Source of the DNA: Megaera polyxenophila
GTDB taxonomy: Bacteria; Pseudomonadota; Alphaproteobacteria; Rickettsiales; Rickettsiaceae
Assembly (NCBI RefSeq): GCF_029982035.1
Contig: NZ_CP104166.1
Coordinates: 1,364,001-1,428,000, forward strand
Reading direction: 5' to 3'
Length of the DNA: 64,000 nt
Of this stretch, positions 55,060 through 62,299 are shown one piece after another. The notes under the pieces are model-generated. The model did not search any database, was not told the DNA's origin, and saw only the letters and a program-made list of their open reading frames with translations. Positions within the stretch are counted from its first letter, which is position 1. The number at the start of each line of letters is the position of its first letter. The translations under genes were made by a program, and so were the position numbers.

Positions 55060-55609
55060 TGAAATATTTGGTATTATAATACCGCCTTCAGTATCTCAAG
55101 CAATAAACCCTATATCAATAGTTTTAATTGGCTCATTACTTGGTACTTATATGACATTTGATAGAAAATACTCAACGTTAATGCTAGGCCTTGGTTTAGT
55201 AACGTTAGTTGTATGCTTTGTTGTGCTTTATGTAGGATGCATAAATGCCGATAATAATGGTAAAGTAGGGTACTTATACTTAGTTGTTGCCATAGCTTTT
55301 ATGAGCTTAGGCGAGCTTTGTATAGCCCCTTTGGTTCAATCACAAGCTACTATGCTAGCTCCCGCAAATCTACGTGGATTTATTATGGGCATAGTAATGT
55401 TGTCATTGGCATTTTCTAACTTAGCTGGTGTTATTTTATCAAAATTTATGTCAGTACCTTCTGTGGGAGGAAAAGTAGATATAGTTGAATCTCTTGCCAT
55501 ATACAAATCTGGTTTTCTAAATATAACTTTCTTCAATTTAGGTATAGTGGTCGTATTTTTAGTGTGTTCAATTTTCTTACACAGAATTTTATCAAGGCAA
55601 AATACTTGA
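55060..55609 (+). pseudogene. POT-family peptide transporter, C-terminal fragment
   Basis: Continues the transporter with EIFGIIIPPSVSQAINPISIV, then LMLGLGLVTLVVCF and FMSLGELCIAPLVQSQATMLAP, the last helices of POT permeases. Cannot be expressed in frame with the N-terminal half because 4.2 kb of mobile DNA lies between. Confidence 0.92.
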
Positions 55610-55785
55610 TGGGATAATAGCTAGAGGTCTAATAAGATCGGTATTCAGAATACAGAATAATAAAATTACAGATGTGTTGTAAAGTCAGTTTTATTGACAT
55701 GTCCCTTTTTGATTAGCCTAGCCTATGATATTTTCCGAGTTCTCGTGTAACGACTATAATCTTAAATTTTAGTTCAAGATTCATA

Positions 55786-55820
55786 GCTATTTATAGTATC
55801 CATATGATACTATAAATAGC
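55786..55820. repeat. Inverted repeat between POT and tRNA-Arg
   Basis: Perfect 15-bp arms GCTATTTATAGTATC and complement with a 5-base centre. AT-rich and without a T-run; it may end the POT transcript or the tRNA transcript. Confidence 0.5.
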
Positions 55821-55888
55821 ACATATTAAGGGTACGTTATTTACGCTTGCAGTTTTACATGGTTGTAAAATTACCTAAAAATGAAGAA

Positions 55889-55965
55889 TGGCGCGCCCTA
55901 GAGGATTCGAACCTCTGACCTACGGATTAGAAATCCGTTGCTCTATCCAGCTGAGCTAAGGGCGC
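55889..55965 (-). tRNA. tRNA-Arg (anticodon TCT)
   Basis: 77-nt cloverleaf on the reverse strand with acceptor GCGCCCT/AGGGCGC, anticodon loop TTTCTAA, T-loop TTCGAAT and encoded CCA (55891-55889). Confidence 0.95.
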
Positions 55966-56040
55966 TTTTTAGGGTAAAATAAAAAAGATACGAGTCTTAT
56001 ACCAGTAATTAATTAAAACTTCAAGTATTTATAGCGCACA

Positions 56041-57336
56041 TTAAGTCGGATTATCCAAGCTGAATAATTGTTTATTATCATCGTAGGAAAATAGTTCAGC
56101 ATACCTGCCAGCTACTATTATCGCTTTTAAAGCTGTGGAGGCTTCGCTAGCTGATAATTGGTCTTCCAGATGGGTTAAGAAACGGGATTTAGGTGCTTTG
56201 TTGTCTGCTCTGCCATTTAAGACATTAACTATATATGACGCAAGGGGCACGTTTTTGAGTAGTTGCTCGGCAAAGATTCGTTTTCGTTCTTCTAATTCTG
56301 TAGTTGCAAAAAGTTTTCCGGTTTTTGTCAGTTTGATGTTACCTTCGTTAACTGTTGCAAATTTAAGTATAGATAGAGCTTCGGAAATATGAATTACGTC
56401 AAATGTTTTAATCTGTAGAGCTTTAACGAGATCTGCTAGATCGCCTGAGCCGTTATAAGGCGGGGTAGCCAGGGTTCCTGTTATAGCAGCAAGTTGATTT
56501 GGAGAGGTGTAGATCAAATTTTGAGTTATATCATGTTCACGTACTTTCTTGGCCTTATCTTCAAAAATTTGTTTACCGGCTTCTGACATTTTGCTATAAA
56601 TTTGGTCAACTAACTCTTGAAATTCCGGGGTATGAGCATGCCTTGGTCTGCTTAAATTAATCTTCAATTCAGAGACTACCCGCCCTGGATTTGAAGCTAA
56701 AATCAAAACCCGATCAGCCATCATCACTGCTTCTTCAATACTGTGCGTAACTATTATTACCGATTTTAGATTCGTTTTCTTAGCAACCCAAAGATCAAGA
56801 AAATCATTTTTTAAAGTATCTGAAGTAAGTATATCGAGAGCAGAAAATGGTTCATCCATAAGCATTACCTGCGGTTCTACTACTAAAGCTCTAGCAAATC
56901 CTACTCTTTGTTTCATACCGCCCGATAGTTCTCTTGGCATGGCTGATTCAAATCCATCAAGACCTATTAAATCTATGGCTTCCAACGCTTTTTTGCGCCG
57001 CTCCATCCTTGGAATATCCATCGCCTCTAAACCGAGTTCTACATTTTCAAGAACAGTAAGCCAGGGAAACAGAGCAAAGCTCTGGAAAATCATACTAATA
57101 CCGAAAGTTTTATCTGTTGTTTCATTATTGTATTTTACTTTCCCTCTGCTGGGTTTGACTAATCCTGCAATAATCCTTAGCAGTGTTGATTTACCGCAAC
57201 CGGATTTACCAAGTATTGCCAGTATTTCTCTTTCCTTAACATTAAAACTGATCTGATCTAATATTTTTTGGATATTGCCATCAGGTTTTGTAAAACTTTG
57301 GGTAATTGATGAGAGTTCAATTAAATTATTATTCAT
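56041..57336 (-). CDS. NitT/TauT-type ABC transporter ATPase with C-terminal AAA-associated domain
   Basis: Drives an importer of the nitrate/sulfonate/taurine type. Walker A ILGKSGCGKSTLL (residues about 41-53), signature LSGGMKQRVGFARALV, Walker B VMLMDEPFSALD and the H-loop IIVTHSIEEAV. From residue about 270 it carries an extra domain (DLADLVKALQIKTFDVIHI; FAEQLLKNVPLASYIV) seen in ATPases paired with fused permeases. It lies 20 bp after the permease gene. No substrate-binding protein is nearby, so the substrate is unknown. Confidence 0.88.
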   Translation of the reverse strand: MNNNLIELSSITQSFTKPDGNIQKILDQISFNVKEREILAILGKSGCGKSTLLRIIAGLVKPSRGKVKYNNETTDKTFGISMIFQSFALFPWLTVLENVELGLEAMDIPRMERRKKALEAIDLIGLDGFESAMPRELSGGMKQRVGFARALVVEPQVMLMDEPFSALDILTSDTLKNDFLDLWVAKKTNLKSVIIVTHSIEEAVMMADRVLILASNPGRVVSELKINLSRPRHAHTPEFQELVDQIYSKMSEAGKQIFEDKAKKVREHDITQNLIYTSPNQLAAITGTLATPPYNGSGDLADLVKALQIKTFDVIHISEALSILKFATVNEGNIKLTKTGKLFATTELEERKRIFAEQLLKNVPLASYIVNVLNGRADNKAPKSRFLTHLEDQLSASEASTALKAIIVAGRYAELFSYDDNKQLFSLDNPT

Positions 57337-57356
57337 AAATTCTGTACTGAAAACTA

Positions 57357-59129
57357 TTAAAACTTATATTTTTTTGCGGAGTAATTATATAGCGGCTGCC
57401 AAAAAAAATGGTTAATTAATGCTATGCAGAGAGACATAACCCCTATTCCTAGAACTATCCGATGGAAATCTGCCTCTATGGTCATCTGCGTTATATAACT
57501 ACCGATACCTTTTAGCACTATTTTTTTATCTCCCCAGCTAACCACTTCTGCTACTATACTAGCGTTCCAAGCCCCTCCAGAGGCTGTAATTGCTCCTGTG
57601 ATAAAATAAGGCACAATTCCTGGTAACATAACCTTACGCCACCACAGAAGGCCTTTTATATTAAAATTTTTAGACGCTTCTCTAAGCTCGGTAGGGAAAG
57701 AGGAACTTCCTGTAATCACATTGAATAAAATGTACCACTGCGCCCCTACAATCATTAAGGGGCTTAACCAAATATTGGGGTTAAGGTCGTATTTACTGAT
57801 TCCAATTACTGCCAGCGGAAAAAGTAAATTGGCGGGAAAAGCAGCAAGAAATTGAGTTATTGGTTGCATAACTGCTGCGAGTTTTGGGTGTAAACCGATA
57901 TATATACCAATTGGTATCCAAATAATAGAAGCAATAATTACTAACGTAAAAACTCGTAGCATAGTAATTAAAACTAGTTGTAGCACTTCGAGCAATTCAC
58001 TTAATTTTATTTGATTCTGTAAAAAGTTAAATAAATAGTAACTTGCTAGGGCAAATATAACGAATAATGCAAAATACCATAAATATTTAGAGGTTCTGTT
58101 GTAGTGGTAGCTAACAAATTCTTGTTTTTGTTCCAGGTTTTTGTCCTGATTTGAGTGGTTAAATAATGGAAAATATACTATAAATCTGAAAAAATAAATT
58201 ATAGGCAGGAATAATTTATTTATAAAAAGGTTTCTGGTAAACAAGGTTAAAACCCACGATTTTGGATCATTACTACTTCCGGTGCTTTCGTAGTGAAATT
58301 TATCAGACCAGGCAACAAGCGTCCTCAATATTAATTGGTCATAAATTATTATTATTAATATCATAGCTGTTAGAGCATATATAATAGATGGTATGTTTTC
58401 TTGTTCAAGAGCTAGTGATATATACGATCCAATGCCAGGCAAGCTTATTTTATTATTACCGACGCTAATTACTTCAGCAGCCACGACAAAAAACCATCCA
58501 CCGGACATGGATACTACAACGTTTCCAACTAAACTTGGTATACCAAAAGGCAGCTCCACCCGCCAGAACCTTTGCCATTTCGACATTTTAAATATGGAAC
58601 TTGCTTCTATTAATTCCTTGGGGATGGTTTTTAAGGATTGATAAAAGCTGAAAGTAAGATTCCATGCTTGAGAGGTGAAAATGGCAAAAATAGCGGCGCA
58701 TTCAGCCCCCATAATGCTATTAGGGAATAATAGCAAGAATCCCGTAACGGTGAATGAAATATAACCAAGAATCGGAACTGATTGTAAAATATCAAGTAAA
58801 GGTACTAAAATTTCTTCTGCATAGCTATTTTTAGCAGCAATAGTGGCATATAATAAAGAAAAAATTAAAGAGAAGACCAAAGCAATAAACATCCGAAGAG
58901 TGGTGCGCAAGGAATATTCAAATAAATTTACCGGATCTAAAGATATTTGTTCTGATTTTAATATGCTTATTGGGGCAGACATTTCTGTAAATCCTACCCC
59001 AATTAATGCAAGACCTGCAGTTATTAGCAGAAAAGCTAAAATGTTAAACAACAAATTGCTTGTTCTATTTTTAGCGGTTTTGTGATGACCACTCGCATTA
59101 AAACGAGCCGGTATATAAGTTAACCTCAT
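57357..59129 (-). CDS. Duplicated ABC transporter permease (NitT/TauT type)
   Basis: A 590-residue permease made of two binding-protein-dependent permease domains in one chain. The EAA-like loops are visible twice: KTIPKELIEASSIFKMSKWQRFWRV (split here across about residues 195-220) and FPTELREASKNFNIKG with WRKVMLPG. Each half has about six membrane segments. The fusion makes a partner permease gene unnecessary. First gene of a two-gene operon with the ATPase. Confidence 0.85.
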   Translation of the reverse strand: MRLTYIPARFNASGHHKTAKNRTSNLLFNILAFLLITAGLALIGVGFTEMSAPISILKSEQISLDPVNLFEYSLRTTLRMFIALVFSLIFSLLYATIAAKNSYAEEILVPLLDILQSVPILGYISFTVTGFLLLFPNSIMGAECAAIFAIFTSQAWNLTFSFYQSLKTIPKELIEASSIFKMSKWQRFWRVELPFGIPSLVGNVVVSMSGGWFFVVAAEVISVGNNKISLPGIGSYISLALEQENIPSIIYALTAMILIIIIYDQLILRTLVAWSDKFHYESTGSSNDPKSWVLTLFTRNLFINKLFLPIIYFFRFIVYFPLFNHSNQDKNLEQKQEFVSYHYNRTSKYLWYFALFVIFALASYYLFNFLQNQIKLSELLEVLQLVLITMLRVFTLVIIASIIWIPIGIYIGLHPKLAAVMQPITQFLAAFPANLLFPLAVIGISKYDLNPNIWLSPLMIVGAQWYILFNVITGSSSFPTELREASKNFNIKGLLWWRKVMLPGIVPYFITGAITASGGAWNASIVAEVVSWGDKKIVLKGIGSYITQMTIEADFHRIVLGIGVMSLCIALINHFFWQPLYNYSAKKYKF

Positions 59130-59277
59130 AAATAATCAACTTGATTCTTTAATTCTTTAAAAAATAATGGAGTAAAATTTTTAAAGAGGACAGAAAATTA
59201 AAGAAAACTTATAAGATTTATCAATTGATGACACGTTTTTACAATAGGTTGATTCTGTTTCTTATTTTAAGTTAAAA

Positions 59278-59727
59278 CTATTTCACAAGTAGCCATTTAT
59301 CTTCATCATAATTGAACTTTAATAAATAGATATTGCCATCCCTGCATTTAGCTACGTAACTTTCGGTTTCGCTGGTGTATTTAGGCCCTTCCGTTATTCT
59401 ATCACAAACTGCTCCTTTATTTTTGAGGAATTGCACAAAACCTAGTTTTTCAAGCTGGTAAACGTAATTATTAGTATAAAAATGGTGCTTTAGTAGCTCT
59501 GGTTTGATCTTTTTGTTGTTAAGTTTAAGTAGGCATTTGCTTTTTTCCTGGGAAGATAAAGCATAGCATTGCAGGTAATCAAGGCGGGTTTGTGTATCTG
59601 TAAATTCAGCATCAATAAGTGCCTGGTCTTTTTCTTCCTCCCATTTTTCGATTTCATCTTTTCCGCAGGAAGATAGAATACCGGAAGAAAGGATTACTGA
59701 TAGGGCTGTGATCTGGATTTTTTTCAT
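59278..59727 (-). CDS. Small hypothetical lipoprotein
   Basis: A 149-residue protein with a lipoprotein signal (ILSSGILSSC, modified Cys about residue 21) and a charged mature region with four further cysteines that could form disulfides (QCYALSSQEKSKC; CDR; KCRDG). Function unknown. It lies 148 bp upstream of the ABC permease on the same strand and could be part of the same region, though its sequence is not that of a substrate-binding protein. Confidence 0.65.
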   Translation of the reverse strand: MKKIQITALSVILSSGILSSCGKDEIEKWEEEKDQALIDAEFTDTQTRLDYLQCYALSSQEKSKCLLKLNNKKIKPELLKHHFYTNNYVYQLEKLGFVQFLKNKGAVCDRITEGPKYTSETESYVAKCRDGNIYLLKFNYDEDKWLLVK

Positions 59728-59767
59728 AATGATAACTCCTTTAAACTTAAAAAATGAAATTAAGTTC

Positions 59768-60022
59768 GACCACCAAAGAACTTGGCTGTTTGGTGATCGG
59801 GGAGCTGAAAAAACCGTACAAACGAGCAGCTACAATGGTCTTTAAGTTTTGGAAGTACAAAACTCTGGACATAACCATTATCACCCCGATCTTAAATAAG
59901 GAAACGAGGATTAGTTGTTAACGGTGCAGCCAAAACTACACCGCGTTTGAAAGAGGTTTTCAGACCCCGGAAAGGTTTTAACCGTTCGGGCAGCGATTCT
60001 AACCAAATTTATTTTGGTGGTC
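59768..60022. ncRNA. Candidate structured RNA, unit A
   Basis: A 255-bp segment closed by GACCACCAAA (59768) and its complement (ending 60022). Inside are paired segments GATCGGGG/CCCCGATC, AATGGT/ACCATT (59834-59839 and 59874-59879), AGTTTTG/CAAAACT, CGGTG/CACCG and CCGGAA/TTCGGG. There is no ORF of note. The tandem copy at 60051-60300 keeps these helices with changed bases. Strand, promoter and function are unknown. Confidence 0.55.
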
Positions 60023-60050
60023 AATTCTTAAAATAAACTAAAAATTGTAA

Positions 60051-60300
60051 TTAAGTTCGACCACCAAAAGAACTTGGTTATTGGTGATCGGGGAGCTGAA
60101 AAAACTGTCCAGTAGAGCAGTCATAATGGTTTTTAAACGTAGAAAAAACTACATTCTGAACATGACCATTATCACCCCGATCTAAAGATACAAGGATATG
60201 TTACGGTGCAGAATTCTACACTGCGATTTAAGATAGTTCGCTATTTTCTGCGACTGCTTTATCTTAAAGAGAAATTCCTTTCGGTCTTGTTTGATTTTCT
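60051..60300. ncRNA. Candidate structured RNA, unit B
   Basis: Tandem relative of unit A, sharing the opening GACCACCAAA, GATCGGGG/CCCCGATC and AATGGT/ACCATT (60125-60130 and 60165-60170) at identical spacing. The inner stem is GTAG/CTAC in place of TTTG/CAAA in the aligned columns. The 3' part differs, with a separate AAGATA/TATCTT stem, and the closing GGTGGTC is missing. It ends at the stop of the RhuM/Doc gene. Confidence 0.5.
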
Positions 60301-61288
60301 AGTTTTTCTCATTTAACAAATTTATTACTAATCTAATTATTACTTTTTTATGTTTTGGGTCACTTTCGGCTATCAATAAAGCAAGAGCCGTTAAACTCTC
60401 TGGACTCACAGATGTTAATTTAAATTCATTAATACTCAAAAATAACAAAAATAATAGGCATCCAATTCTTTTATTACCATCATTAAACGGATGATCTTTA
60501 ATGATAAAATAAATAAGATGAGCGGCTTTCTCTTCAATTGACGGATACAAATCATCTCCTCCAAAAGTCTGATACAGACTACCTATTATACCATCTAAAG
60601 CTTTTCCTCTTTCTTGTCCAAACAAGTTACTTGCTTCCGATTTTTGCAGTAATTCTGTTTTTAGGTTAATAATCGCCAATTTTGCTTCTTTATATTTAAG
60701 CTCTCTACTGATACCGGATTTTCCAGATTTTGGTAATTCCAGTCTGTTTTCGTCATATTTAAGAAGGATATCCCAGGTTTTAGTATAAGTTCTAATTAAG
60801 TTTAAAAGCTCTGAACCGGTTTCATTAACTAAATTTTGATTTAATAAGGTATTTGAGAGTAATAAAACAGTCTGCTTTAATTCCTCAAGCTCTTTCCTCA
60901 TAATTTTTTTATAGTTAACACTATAACCTTTGATTAAATAATCTTTTAAAATATTGCTTGCCCATTTTCTAAACTCTACGGCTTTTCTTGAGTTAACTCG
61001 GTATCCTACCGAGATGATCATATCCAGATTATAATATTCTAATTGTCTAGTAACGCTTTTATCTCCTTCGGCTTGAACTGTTGCAAATTTTGCAACAGTT
61101 GATACCTCGGATAATTCTTGCTCTTTTAATATATTTTTTATATGCCGTGAAATTACAGATTTATCTCTGACAAATAACTCTGATAGTTGAGTTAAATTTA
61201 ACCAAACCATTTCATCACGTAATACTACATCAACTGAAATTTGTCCGTTTTTATCTTCGTAGATAATTATCTGATCACTATTAAACAT
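60299..61288 (-). CDS. RhuM-like protein with C-terminal Doc/Fic domain
   Basis: A 329-residue two-domain protein. The N-terminal part is RhuM-like (MVWLNLTQLSELFVRDKSVISRH; EFRKWASNILKDYLIKGY), a KilA/BRO-like DNA-associated fold. The C-terminal part has the Doc/Fic motif HPFNDGNKRIG (His 266), the catalytic site for AMP or phosphate transfer to a target. Its start overlaps the end of the VapC gene by 8 bp, so it is the third gene of the operon. It could be an extra toxin or a regulator; the RhuM name derives from a Salmonella locus of unclear function. Confidence 0.82.
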   Translation of the reverse strand: MFNSDQIIIYEDKNGQISVDVVLRDEMVWLNLTQLSELFVRDKSVISRHIKNILKEQELSEVSTVAKFATVQAEGDKSVTRQLEYYNLDMIISVGYRVNSRKAVEFRKWASNILKDYLIKGYSVNYKKIMRKELEELKQTVLLLSNTLLNQNLVNETGSELLNLIRTYTKTWDILLKYDENRLELPKSGKSGISRELKYKEAKLAIINLKTELLQKSEASNLFGQERGKALDGIIGSLYQTFGGDDLYPSIEEKAAHLIYFIIKDHPFNDGNKRIGCLLFLLFLSINEFKLTSVSPESLTALALLIAESDPKHKKVIIRLVINLLNEKN

Positions 61289-61700
61289 TTTCTACTCCAA
61301 AAGGATTCGGGCATTTAGTACAAAACATTTTTAAATGCTTAATGTTTCTGGTAACTAATACCATATTATTTGTAAACGCTTGAGCTAATAACAAACTATC
61401 AATAGCATTAGCACTATCAATAGTTAAAAGCTCTGCCCATTTCTTGCAAATTTCCAGGTCAATTAATACTATCTGGTCTTCATAAGAATTAATCAGTTCA
61501 TCTATCCATTTGATTAACAATTTCCCAGCTATCTTGTCCTGTTTAGCTTTCTTTAAAGCTTCTGACCTAAGATCGCCAATTGCTATACAACTCAAATATA
61601 CTTGATCAGAAGGAACATCTTCCATCCACTTTACTACTCTAGGATCAGGTAGCTTTTTCCTTAATTCCGAAACTATATTGGTATCTAGCAAGTACTTCAT
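61281..61700 (-). CDS. vapC: VapC-type PIN-domain ribonuclease toxin
   Basis: A 139-residue PIN protein, normal for VapC/FitB. Metal-binding acidic residues: D6 in LLDTNIVSELRK, E12, and the aspartate in ANAIDSLLLAQA, with the terminal VLVTRNIKHLKMF strand. VapC toxins cut tRNA or rRNA. The start overlaps the antitoxin stop by 4 bp (ATGA), the usual antitoxin-first order. Confidence 0.9.
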   Translation of the reverse strand: MKYLLDTNIVSELRKKLPDPRVVKWMEDVPSDQVYLSCIAIGDLRSEALKKAKQDKIAGKLLIKWIDELINSYEDQIVLIDLEICKKWAELLTIDSANAIDSLLLAQAFTNNMVLVTRNIKHLKMFCTKCPNPFGVENV

Positions 61701-61942
61701 ACATCCAATTTTCTAACTTTACCGATTCCCCTTTCTACTACAAAATCATCAATCTTAGCGCCCTTAAGCAGAAATTTGTTTAAACCGAGCTTTGGTTTAG
61801 TCATTTTTTTATATTCTTCTATTGATATGACCACCACCGCTTCTGCTCCTCTTTTAGTATTACATTGAGGCTTTCCTTCCATTGTTACGTCAATCAAATG
61901 ACTCAATTTATTTTTTGCTTCGTGTAATTGCTATTTATACAT
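61697..61942 (-). pseudogene. Phd/YefM-type antitoxin with amber codon 4
   Basis: From ATG 61942 the frame reads MYK, TAG, then QLHEAKNKLSHLIDVTMEGKP and AVVVISIEEYKKM, the Phd/YefM fold; the usual residue at codon 4 is Trp (..WQLHEAK..), so TGG to TAG is the simple explanation. Downstream, an in-frame TTG at 61906 could restart and give 69 residues lacking most of the first helix. Partner of the VapC gene it overlaps. Whether it still neutralises is uncertain. Confidence 0.75.
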
Positions 61943-62299
61943 GGTTACCTCTTAATTAACCTAGATTATCTAGATTAATTATAACATAATAAATAGTTAT
62001 TTTTTTTGCCTAAAGCAAATCCTTGAATCATTAACAGCTTGCTCTCCTGATAGACTACAACCGTTATTTTCCATATCTAAAAGCAGTTAAGGGTGGGTTA
62101 CCGGCCTAGAATTCTACATGGCTAATGAGAGAAACTGACACTCCGGAAAAGTTTTACCCATTCCGGCAGCGATTCTAACCAAATTTATGCTACCAGTCAA
62201 ATTAAAAACCCAAGGTTGTTTTATATCCCTATCAATAATTAGTGCTGATGGATTTTTCTGCTAATTATGTTTCTAGCAAAAAAATAATAAGGAAATAAT
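61943..62299. repeat. Intergenic region with a fragment of the RNA-like repeat
   Basis: Around 62136-62190 it contains TCCGGAAAAGTTTTACCC and GGCAGCGATTCTAACCAAAT, matching the 3' part of unit A at 59975-60010. The rest of that unit is not recognisable. No gene was seen. GGAAATAAT provides the ribosome binding site for the GTA gene at 62300. Confidence 0.5.

Noticed and set aside
59768..60300. Retron, tracrRNA or group II intron RNA
   Set aside because: No reverse transcriptase, Cas protein or intron-encoded protein is nearby, and no known core motifs of these RNAs were recognised.
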